Positions 1-7,535 of a stretch of 34,260 nucleotides of DNA are shown one piece after another. How positions within the stretch are numbered: the stretch's first letter is position 1; each line of letters begins with the position of its first letter. Origin of the DNA: Propionibacteriaceae bacterium (GTDB taxonomy: Bacteria; Actinomycetota; Actinomycetes; Propionibacteriales; Propionibacteriaceae); assembly GCA_030538315.1 (NCBI GenBank), contig JAUNUF010000019.1:1-34260 (forward strand), read 5' to 3'. Made by a program: the position numbers and the translations under genes. The notes under the pieces are model-generated. The model worked only from the letters and a program-made list of their open reading frames with translations. It was not told the origin of the DNA and did not search any database.

Positions 1-961
1 GGTGGGCCTCGATGGCGGGGATGAGTTCACCGTCTTCTGGTGCCCCGAACTGGGCCTCCAATGCCACGGCCAGCTCCTCGACGCTGCGCGGCATGAGCTG
101 CATGATGGCCGTAGCCACAGGGCCCAACTCCAGCAGCTTTTCGTTGCTCAGGACGATGGCCTCATCATCGATGACCAGGAAATCCTGCACGTCCACCCAC
201 GCCGAACTCTCGTTGACTGACCGCCCGTGGGCCGGACCCGGCGTCGCTAAGCCCGCACCCAGCGACTCCCGGCACCACTCCAGGAGATCCTCAGCCTCCC
301 CATACTCAACCAGCGTCACGCCCCCAACCCGCTCGTAGACCTCGGCAAATAGGTGCAACGGCCTGGGCAGCTTCGACAGCGAACTGGTCTCGGGCACGAT
401 CATCTTGAGGGCTTCGTGCAGCCCCAACGGCCGGAAGGTGGCCTCCGCTCCATCGGTGCGCCTCAGGACGGCCAATGCCGCCAGCGTGGGGGAGCTGGGC
501 GTCGGCTGGAATCCCATCTCATCGGGAGCGTGTTCCTCCTTGGGCTTCCCGGCCTCCGCAGCCCACGTGAGGGGCTTGGGGTAGGGGCGGATGGCCAGGC
601 TGGCAGGGTCAATGCCCACCGTCTCGTCGGAGAGGTATCCCCATTCCTGGCTGAGCAGCCGGGTGAGGGTGGATTTCCCAGTTCCGCCCGGGGCCACGTA
701 GGCCAGCGCTCGCCCCGAGGCCGGATCTGCGACGGCGCCCGCATGCAGCATCAACAGCTCACCCCAGCGCTCCTCAATGAGAGCCCGGGTGATTGCCTGG
801 GTTGCCGACACGTATGAGCCATGGCTGGCCAACTCCACCTGAGCCGCAGGCTCGCCATCCGTCTGCAGGCACCGCGACCACAACCGGCGGAACTCAGCCT
901 CGTCCAGGCTGCTCTCGGCCAGCGACACGTCGAGGGTCACACCCAGCCCCCGCAGCAACAT
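1..961 (-). CDS. HPr-kinase-like P-loop protein with C-terminal PqqD-like domain (partial, runs off left edge)
   Basis: The frame is open from an ATG at 961 to the window edge (320 codons, C-terminus missing). An HprK/P-type Walker A sequence PGGTGKST lies at residues 91-98, preceded by LHAGAV (72-77) and followed by SDET (111-114), the layout of HPr-kinase-related ATPases that phosphorylate protein or peptide serines. From about residue 249 the sequence changes to a PqqD/RRE-like winged-helix pattern (VDVQDFLVIDDEAIVL, then LGPVATAIMQLM and a helix resembling VEELAVALEAQF), so the protein appears to be a kinase-PqqD fusion. The start follows the phosphatase stop by one base (TGACATG), so it is the last visible gene of the rml-headed operon. 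The substrate is unknown. The P-loop call is firm; the PqqD assignment of the tail is pattern-based. Confidence 0.8.
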   Translation of the reverse strand, partial: MLLRGLGVTLDVSLAESSLDEAEFRRLWSRCLQTDGEPAAQVELASHGSYVSATQAITRALIEERWGELLMLHAGAVADPASGRALAYVAPGGTGKSTLTRLLSQEWGYLSDETVGIDPASLAIRPYPKPLTWAAEAGKPKEEHAPDEMGFQPTPSSPTLAALAVLRRTDGAEATFRPLGLHEALKMIVPETSSLSKLPRPLHLFAEVYERVGGVTLVEYGEAEDLLEWCRESLGAGLATPGPAHGRSVNESSAWVDVQDFLVIDDEAIVLSNEKLLELGPVATAIMQLMPRSVEELAVALEAQFGAPEDGELIPAIEAH

Positions 962-962
962 G

Positions 963-1493
963 TCAGCGCCCCAGGCTGGCAGTCAGGATGCCGGCTAGCT
1001 CTGTGATGAGCTGATCGAGCTCGGCAGCGGTCTGTGCCGCCTTCTCGGGGCCTTGGCGGTATGGGTCCTTCACGTCATGCTCCGTGGAGGCTGGGCCCCG
1101 GTTGAGGTAGGCCCACCGCAGCAGTTCGTCGAAGCCCAGATCTGTGGGCGCGTGACGGACGGCGGCCACGAACTGGCCAATCTGGAACACCTTGCGGATG
1201 GCGCTGGGGTATTCGTCGACGAGCCACAGCCGGTGCTGCTGCTCCATGGTGAGGATCAGGGCCGCCTTGGTGGCCAGCTCGCGCGAGATGAGTTGCGCCC
1301 GGTGCGCGTCTGCGGAGACCTCAGGAGGCAGGGTTGCTGCCATGGTCTCGTCCATGGGTTGGCCAACGGTTTGGCGCAGGATGCCGCCGGAACGCACCCG
1401 GAAACCGGGGAGTGCCTGTTGGCCACGAAGCTCCGCCCAAGGTGAGCGGCAGATGTTGGCGGTACACACGAACATGATCAGCGGCTCAGCCAC
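963..1493 (-). CDS. Low-molecular-weight protein tyrosine phosphatase
   Basis: This is a 176-residue cytoplasmic phosphatase with the signature loop C-X5-R-S near the N-terminus (C10 TANIC R16 S17) and the general-acid DP motif at D143-P144 (KDPYRQG), both standard for the LMW-PTP family. Such enzymes in capsule loci normally remove phosphate from the tyrosine tail of the BY-kinase, and a BY-kinase is encoded at 9085-10620. Here, however, the gene is wedged between a PqqD-like gene and an HPr-kinase-like gene, so a second role within that module is possible. The start is GTG at 1493, overlapping the upstream stop by 8 bases, which implies translational coupling. The spacing after it is a single base. 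The family call is secure; the target is inferred. Confidence 0.93.
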   Translation of the reverse strand: MAEPLIMFVCTANICRSPWAELRGQQALPGFRVRSGGILRQTVGQPMDETMAATLPPEVSADAHRAQLISRELATKAALILTMEQQHRLWLVDEYPSAIRKVFQIGQFVAAVRHAPTDLGFDELLRWAYLNRGPASTEHDVKDPYRQGPEKAAQTAAELDQLITELAGILTASLGR

Positions 1494-1746
1494 GGGTCAC
1501 CAACCTCAACTCTTCCAATTCCTGCAGGTACGCCAAGATGTCTCTCTTGATGATGTCAGATTGCTCCCCGGATGCCTTCGTGAACTCCGCAACCAGGTTG
1601 TCCATGGAGCCCTCTCCCAGCAATTCCCAGATGAGGGGGCCGGGCCCGGTCAGCGACACCACGCCTCCATATGACGGATGAACCGCCCAGATCACCTCTC
1701 CGTCGTCCTCCCACACGACGGCAGGATTGCGCCGCCAGTTTCTCAC
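1486..1746 (-). CDS. PqqD family protein
   Basis: This is a small 86-residue protein of usual PqqD length. The N-terminal half shows the PqqD pattern of short beta strands (AVVWEDDGEVIWAVHP, GGVVSLTGPGPLIWELL). The second half shows helices ending in LAYLQELEELRLVTRG, typical of the C-terminal winged-helix segment. PqqD proteins act as peptide-binding chaperones (RiPP recognition elements) that present a peptide to a modifying enzyme. The start is GTG at 1746, sharing four bases (GTGA) with the stop of the nucleotidyltransferase gene; the end overlaps the phosphatase start by 8 bases. No precursor peptide is visible in the window, so the client may be encoded left of it or be one of the neighbouring proteins. 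The fold call is fairly sure. Confidence 0.82.
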   Translation of the reverse strand: MRNWRRNPAVVWEDDGEVIWAVHPSYGGVVSLTGPGPLIWELLGEGSMDNLVAEFTKASGEQSDIIKRDILAYLQELEELRLVTRG

Positions 1747-2621
1747 TGCTCATCCCTCCTGCGGCGCAGTTCACGGACCAGCGTGCCGATGCGGGCCACG
1801 TTGCGCTTGGCGATCTCGCCGGCTGTGGGCTTGTGCCCGAGAGTTGACTCGAGTGACGACGGGTCAAAGAAGATGAAGCTGCGAACCACGCGGCTCTTGG
1901 CGCGGAGTGTGCGGGCGGCGCGCCAGCGGGCTCGCCACTCGTTGAGCCGCGAGGGGTTGGCTTCGCGGAAGTGCTTCCACAGGAGGTATTCGGGGTGCTT
2001 TTCCCAGCCGTCCAGCTCGTCCAGTGCGGCGGCCAGGCCCAGTTCTGCGTTCAGGAGGCCCGCGAGGTAGCGCACGTCTGCGCGTTCCTCCTCGGACGCC
2101 CGCCCCCAAGCGCGCCCCACATCCGGATGGGTGGGGCCGCTGCGTGCGCCGTGCAGCAGCAGGATGAGGCGCTGGGCCCGAAGGGATGGCACTGGGCAGT
2201 TCACATTGCCAAGGGTCACGCTGCCGCGGTTGGCCCACAGCTGTTGGAAGGCGGATTCGGGCAGCCCCGGGTAGTAGCGGTGCACGTCGGCGTTGCCGAT
2301 CTTGGGGTGATAGATGTTCTGGGCGTGGCCAAACGCTGAGCCCGTGTAGAACGACGTCTTCTTCACCCACCCGTAGCGATGCACCGCCTTCAGGAAACGG
2401 CGCACATCAGCTGGGTGCACCAGCACGTCGGCGTCACCTGAGCCTCGCGGGACGGTGACTTCGACCTCCTCCCCATCCTCCACCTTGGTCTTCACATCGA
2501 GGAGTTCCGGCGCCACGGCCGGCCCCTTGATGTGCAGCATGCGCACACCCGCATCATCGGCAATGCGCTGCAGCACGCCGTGGATCAGGGTGATCCGCAC
2601 ATGATTGGACGGTTCGGTCAT
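1743..2621 (-). CDS. NTP_transf_5-type nucleotidyltransferase family protein
   Basis: This 292-residue protein fits the 'uncharacterised nucleotidyltransferase' family (NTP_transf_5). Visible motifs are HIKGPA (K32), the metal-binding GDADVLV (D63, D65) and a later ADVHRYYPG (D112, H114), the usual KG...DxD...DxH order. The C-terminal half is helical and Arg-rich. Members of this family often sit beside HPr-kinase-like and PqqD-like genes, and in some lasso-peptide clusters such a protein transfers sugars or nucleotides onto a kinase-made phosphate. The start ATG overlaps the RmlC-RmlD stop (ATGA, 2618-2621). The context therefore joins an activated-sugar gene directly to this transferase. 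The activity is not proven; the family call rests on motifs. Confidence 0.8.
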   Translation of the reverse strand: MTEPSNHVRITLIHGVLQRIADDAGVRMLHIKGPAVAPELLDVKTKVEDGEEVEVTVPRGSGDADVLVHPADVRRFLKAVHRYGWVKKTSFYTGSAFGHAQNIYHPKIGNADVHRYYPGLPESAFQQLWANRGSVTLGNVNCPVPSLRAQRLILLLHGARSGPTHPDVGRAWGRASEEERADVRYLAGLLNAELGLAAALDELDGWEKHPEYLLWKHFREANPSRLNEWRARWRAARTLRAKSRVVRSFIFFDPSSLESTLGHKPTAGEIAKRNVARIGTLVRELRRRRDEQ

Positions 2622-3991
2622 CCGAGGCCTTCGAGATAACGCTGGAGCGCCTCCTGCCCGTCCACCGGCTGGAATCCGGTGGCCTTGATCTTCTCGAGCG
2701 GCAACGTGCTGTGGCGGGGCCGGGTGGCAATTTCCTTCCCGGCGGTGAACTCTTCCGTGCTGGTGGGAGACACGGAGCCGACGGCCCCCCTGGCCTCGAA
2801 GATCGCTTGGGCAATCTGGAACCAGCTGAGGGTTTCGCCGTCGGAGGTGAGGTTGTAGGTGCCATAGGGCACGGCCGCGGTGAGTACGTGGGCGATGCCG
2901 CGCGCCAGGTCATCGGCGAAGGTGAGGCGCCCGAACTGGTCATCCACCACTGCCGGGCTCTTCCCTTCGTCCGCGAGCCTCGCCAAGGTGCGCACGAAGT
3001 TGGGACCGTCTCCCACCATCCAACTGGCGCGGAAGATGTAGTGGCGCTCCCAGGCGGCCACCGCCACATCTCCGGCGGTCTTGCTCGCGCCATAGGTGGA
3101 AAGCGGTGCGAACGGCTCTGTTTCCGGATGTTCCTCCGCGGCGCCGTCGAACACGTAATCCGACGAGATGTGGACCAGCGGAATCCGGTGTCTTCGAGCG
3201 GCCGTCGCGAGATTGGCCGTGCCGGTGACGTTGATGGCCCAGCAGTCCGCACGCCCATCGCCTTCTGCGGCATCGACAGCCGTCCAGCCCGCCGCGTTGA
3301 TGATGGCGGAGACATTCGAGAAGTCGAATGCCTCGACGGCGGCGGGATCTGTGATGTCCAGCTCTTCCCGGTCTGTGAAGACGGCGTTGGGAAGGACGCG
3401 GCGTAGTGCCTGCCCGAGCTGCCCGTTGGCGCCCATGATCACGGGGTGTGGCTGCGGAAACGGTGTGACGTCGGCCATCGCGGGGTGGGTCTTGTCAGCG
3501 TCGCTGAGGATTGCATCAGCCAGCGGCATGGGCCATTCGATCTCAGGGTGATCCAGATTGGCGAAAGTGTAGCGGCTGCGGGCTTCGGCTGACCAGTGCT
3601 CGTTGACCAGATACGTGTAGCAGGTGTTGTCTTCGAGCGCCTGATAGGAGTTGCCCACGCCGCGGGGAACGAAGACGGCGCGCCCGGCATCTACCTCCAG
3701 GGTGACAACCCGCCCAAAGCTGGGGCCCTCACGCAGATCCACCCAGGCACCGAAGATGCGGCCTGTGGCTACCGAAATGAGTTTGTCCCAGGGCTCGGCG
3801 TGAATGCCCCGGGTGACCCCGGCGGAGGCATTGAAGCTCAGGTTGTTCTGCACCGGCCCGAAGTCAGGCAGGCCCAGGGCAGTCATCTTCTCCCGCTGCC
3901 AGCCCTCCTTGAACCAACCTCGGGGATCTTCCATGAGGTCAAGATCGATGACCAGCAGCCCGGGAATGTCGGTGGGAGAGATCTGCGCCAT
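2618..3991 (-). CDS. RmlC-RmlD fusion: dTDP-4-dehydrorhamnose 3,5-epimerase / dTDP-4-dehydrorhamnose reductase
   Basis: One reading frame carries both last steps of dTDP-L-rhamnose synthesis. Residues 1 to about 180 are RmlC-like cupin (DPRGWFKE, RGIHAEPWDK with catalytic H64, FVPRGVGNSYQAL). From about 183 onward is RmlD: NAD(P)-binding GANGQLGQAL (187-196), HISSDYVFDG, and the catalytic YGASK (Y300, K304). The total is 457 residues from ATG 3991. A GTG two codons upstream (3997) is possible, but a TAGGCT -10 box ends exactly six bases before the ATG and there is no Shine-Dalgarno, so a leaderless mRNA starting at ATG is the best reading. The stop overlaps the downstream nucleotidyltransferase start. 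RmlA and RmlB are encoded nearby (6665 and 5933). The same fusion is familiar in actinobacteria and some lactic bacteria. Confidence 0.95.
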   Translation of the reverse strand: MAQISPTDIPGLLVIDLDLMEDPRGWFKEGWQREKMTALGLPDFGPVQNNLSFNASAGVTRGIHAEPWDKLISVATGRIFGAWVDLREGPSFGRVVTLEVDAGRAVFVPRGVGNSYQALEDNTCYTYLVNEHWSAEARSRYTFANLDHPEIEWPMPLADAILSDADKTHPAMADVTPFPQPHPVIMGANGQLGQALRRVLPNAVFTDREELDITDPAAVEAFDFSNVSAIINAAGWTAVDAAEGDGRADCWAINVTGTANLATAARRHRIPLVHISSDYVFDGAAEEHPETEPFAPLSTYGASKTAGDVAVAAWERHYIFRASWMVGDGPNFVRTLARLADEGKSPAVVDDQFGRLTFADDLARGIAHVLTAAVPYGTYNLTSDGETLSWFQIAQAIFEARGAVGSVSPTSTEEFTAGKEIATRPRHSTLPLEKIKATGFQPVDGQEALQRYLEGLG

Positions 3992-3997
3992 GGCCAC

Positions 3998-4003
3998 AGC
4001 CTA
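3998..4003 (-). promoter_or_regulatory. -10 box (TAGGCT) for leaderless rmlCD mRNA
   Basis: TAGGCT is followed by exactly six bases and then ATG 3991. No ribosome-binding site lies between. The position would place the transcription start on the A of the ATG. No convincing -35 is seen, which is common in actinobacterial leaderless promoters. Confidence 0.55.
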
Positions 4004-4067
4004 GTGGGTGGAGGGGGAGGGTTTCGGCTGCGCGCACTGGCGGGCCAGAGCCGACGAGGCGGCGTGG

Positions 4068-4073
4068 TACCGT
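4068..4073 (+). promoter_or_regulatory. -10 box (TACCGT) for leaderless glycosyltransferase mRNA
   Basis: TACCGT is followed by six bases and ATG 4080, the same geometry as at the rmlCD, rmlB, pyruvyltransferase and GT4 starts. There is no Shine-Dalgarno before the ATG. The box is divergent from the rmlCD promoter, about 65 bases away. Confidence 0.5.
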
Positions 4074-4079
4074 CTCGCC

Positions 4080-4931
4080 ATGGCTATCGCGGAACGCGTC
4101 AAAACTGCTTTGTACAGCCCATGGGGTGGGCCGTTAAGAGTTGTTCATCGGGGAGTGGTGAACGCGATGTTGGCGCTGCTGGGCGTCTACCACCGCATGC
4201 TGTTTCGGATGGGCCCAGATGCGGAACTGTCATCCCAAGTGACCATCGCCGTGAAGACGTTCGAACGGCCCAAGGCAGTGGCCCGGTTCGTTCGCTGCGC
4301 CCGACGGGTGTTCGCGGGCCGCATCATCGTCGCCGATGACTCCCGCGTGACGTGGAGCAGCAAGGATCCGCTGGTGAAGGTGCTGCCGCTCCCCTTCAAC
4401 AGTGGGGTCAGCGTCGGACGCAACGTGGCGCTGGATGCTGTCACCACCCCCTATGTGCTCATCACTGATGATGACATCGTCTTCACCCACGCCTCCCGTT
4501 GGGAGGGTGCCCTGGACTATTTGGAGCACAATCCTGACGTAGACGGGGTGGCTGCACTCCTGATTGAGCTCCCGCGGTGGTATTCGTCGGTGCACGGTAA
4601 CCAGGCGCTGTTCAGCGGGCATGAGCAGCCACTGCGTGCCCCTGGGGAGATCATTGATGGCATGCCCGTGCGGCTTAAAGTGCCGCAGGTCTACCTAGCC
4701 CGTACCGAGAGCATCCGCAAGATTCGGTGGAATGAAGAGCTGCGCATGCTGGATCACAGCGATTTCTTCTCCAGAGCCGCGGGCAAGTTGGTGTTCGTGC
4801 AGGCCATGGGGCTCCCAGCGTTGCATGCCCGGACTCCCTGGAATCGCGTATACACGAAGTATCGCGATGACACGGCCCAAGATCAGATCACGCTGGGCCG
4901 CCTGTGGCGGCGATCACAAGGAACCGCTTGA
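4080..4931 (+). CDS. GT2/GT12-like family glycosyltransferase
   Basis: This is a 283-residue GT-A fold enzyme. It shows the nucleotide-binding start VTIAVKTFERP (54-64), IIVADDS (82-88), LPFNSGVSVGRNVALD, and the metal-binding TDDDI (129-133). The run KTF-R...ADDS...GxSxGRNxAxxxVTTPYVLxxDDD matches the GT12/B4GalNT-like branch of GT2-type transferases that add HexNAc or hexose to a lipid-linked or glycan acceptor. The N-terminal 40 residues are basic and hydrophobic and may touch the membrane. ATG 4080 is chosen because it follows a -10 box by six bases; a longer frame begins at 4008 without support. The gene ends three bases from the convergent rmlB stop. The sugar specificity cannot be read from the sequence. 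Confidence 0.85.
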   Translation: MAIAERVKTALYSPWGGPLRVVHRGVVNAMLALLGVYHRMLFRMGPDAELSSQVTIAVKTFERPKAVARFVRCARRVFAGRIIVADDSRVTWSSKDPLVKVLPLPFNSGVSVGRNVALDAVTTPYVLITDDDIVFTHASRWEGALDYLEHNPDVDGVAALLIELPRWYSSVHGNQALFSGHEQPLRAPGEIIDGMPVRLKVPQVYLARTESIRKIRWNEELRMLDHSDFFSRAAGKLVFVQAMGLPALHARTPWNRVYTKYRDDTAQDQITLGRLWRRSQGTA

Positions 4932-4934
4932 GCC

Positions 4935-5945
<1,011 letters not shown>

Positions 5946-5995
5946 GGCTGGGCCAATGGCGGACGGTGCTGGCCTGAGTCCACCGGCGCATTGGA

Positions 5996-6547
5996 TCATG
6001 TGCAGATGGTGAGATTGCCCATAGCCACAAACTGCCAGTCGCCCTGATCGTTGCGGTACGTCATGGTGAAGTTCGTGATGCCAGTTGTGCTCTCGGCACT
6101 GATGTTCTGAAACCCGCTTAGCATTGCCGATCCCTCTTGGGCGGGACGATTCATCTCCTGGCCCGCCGGAAGCTGAAGTGTCCCGGATGTAGCTGCGGGG
6201 AACAAATTGTTCATCACGCCAGAAGCGCTTCCTGTGACTGTGACCGGCACATTGAACTGCACGTAGTCGCCGTACCTACTGTTGATCCGCGAGAGGTCGA
6301 AGAGCGAAGTCTTGAAGCTACGCACAGGTGTGCCAGACAGCGAGTAGGTTAGCGTCGACACCGAGCCGCCCTTCTGGTTCAGCACTAGCCCCCGGCTGAG
6401 GTAGGGGATTGGCTTCGCGGGAAGGTTTTCCCCCCGCGCCATCTTTGGGAGCCGGCACCCGTGAACGTGAGCGGTATCGAAAGCTATCGCCGGAGTACCG
6501 AGATCGGCGGGTCGTAGATGGCTCTGGCAAGGGGCGATGGCAGGCAT
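5996..6547 (-). pseudogene. Orphan beta-rich hypothetical protein, possibly a truncated secreted protein
   Basis: This frame is open and encodes 183 residues from ATG 6547, which has a good Shine-Dalgarno (GGAGG five bases before it). The frame continues open to GTG 6662-6664, but that would run up to the rmlA start. The C-terminal 115 residues look like a real extracellular beta-sandwich (YGDYVQFNVPVTVTG, SGTLQLPAGQEMNRP, GITNFTMTYRNDQGDWQF). The first 70 do not: they are irregular, Arg/Pro/His-rich and carry no signal peptide. Base composition is lower in GC than the rml genes on either side. I read this as the 3' part of a secreted-protein gene whose start has been lost or frameshifted, stranded between rmlB and rmlA. 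An intact cytoplasmic protein is the alternative. I do not recognise the family. Confidence 0.45.
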
Positions 6548-6664
6548 CGCCCCCTCCGATTTCACCCGGGTAAAATCAACCAGGCTCGCCAGCGTAAGGC
6601 TTGTCAGGCGTTGAGCAGTGCACGGTCCCGTGAACTTGGGATGGATCTCTGCCAAGCTGGGCAC

Positions 6665-7528
6665 ATGCGAGGCATCATCTTGGCCGGTGGCACCGGATCA
6701 CGTCTTCATCCCATCACTTTGGGCACCAGCAAACAGCTCATGCCTGTTTATGACAAGCCCATGATTTATTACCCGTTGGCGACCCTGATCTTCGCCGGCA
6801 TCAAGGACATCCTGATCATCACCACACCTCATGAGGCGTGGGCCTTTGAGCACCTGCTGGGTGACGGTGAACAGTTTGGCGTGAACTTCACCTTCGCGGT
6901 GCAGCCCGAACCCAAGGGGTTGGCGCAGGCCTTCACCATCGGCGCAGACTTTGTGGCCGGTGAGAAGTCCTGCCTCATTCTGGGTGACAACATCTTCTCC
7001 GGCCCAGGTCTGGGTACGCGCCTCCAGGAGCGGGCGCAGCGTGTTGAAGGTGCGTTGGTGTTTGGCTACCAGGTGGCGGATCCCACGGCCTATGGCGTGG
7101 TTGAAGTTGACGAGAACGGTTTGGCCATCTCTATCGAGGAGAAGCCGGAGAACCCCAAATCCCACTGGGCGGTTCCGGGCCTTTACTTCTATGACGAGTC
7201 TGTGGTCGACGTTGCCGCGAATCTCAAGCCATCCCCCCGAGGCGAGCTGGAGATCACCGATGTCAACCGCCTCTACATGGAGCAGGGCAAGTTGGCCGTT
7301 GATCTCCTGCCGCGCGGCACCGCGTGGCTGGACACGGGAACGTTTGACTCGCTGAACGACGCCAGCAACTACGTGCGGACCATTCAGGCCCGCCAAGGTC
7401 TTCGGGTGGGCTGCCCCGAAGAGGCCGCATGGCGCCGAGGATTCTTGTCGGACGATCAACTCGCCGAGCGTGCAGCGCGCTATGCAAAGTCTGGCTACGG
7501 GGAGTATCTCCAGCGCCTGCTCGGGTGA
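6665..7528 (+). CDS. rfbA: Glucose-1-phosphate thymidylyltransferase
   Basis: This 287-residue protein is of standard RmlA length and makes dTDP-glucose from glucose-1-phosphate and dTTP. It begins [16 protein letters not shown], the nucleotide-binding loop, followed by [18 protein letters not shown], the metal-site [16 protein letters not shown], and GTAWLDTGT near the end, all diagnostic. ATG 6665 is the family start, and the longer upstream frame can be dismissed. There is no Shine-Dalgarno; CAAGCT lies exactly six bases before the ATG, a one-base departure from the leaderless -10 pattern seen elsewhere here. The gene ends seven bases from the convergent glycosylphosphotransferase gene. 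It supplies RmlB and RmlCD. Confidence 0.97.
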   Translation: MRGIILAGGTGSRLHPITLGTSKQLMPVYDKPMIYYPLATLIFAGIKDILIITTPHEAWAFEHLLGDGEQFGVNFTFAVQPEPKGLAQAFTIGADFVAGEKSCLILGDNIFSGPGLGTRLQERAQRVEGALVFGYQVADPTAYGVVEVDENGLAISIEEKPENPKSHWAVPGLYFYDESVVDVAANLKPSPRGELEITDVNRLYMEQGKLAVDLLPRGTAWLDTGTFDSLNDASNYVRTIQARQGLRVGCPEEAAWRRGFLSDDQLAERAARYAKSGYGEYLQRLLG

Positions 7529-7535
7529 GCGTTGG

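Noticed and set aside
2711..3406. 231-codon plus-strand frame inside the RmlC-RmlD gene
   Set aside because: Shadow frame: the minus strand carries unmistakable RmlD motifs over the same stretch.
4008..4079. Upstream extension of the GT2/GT12-like gene to 4008
   Set aside because: The extra 24 residues have no family match, and a -10 box six bases before ATG 4080 lies inside the extension.
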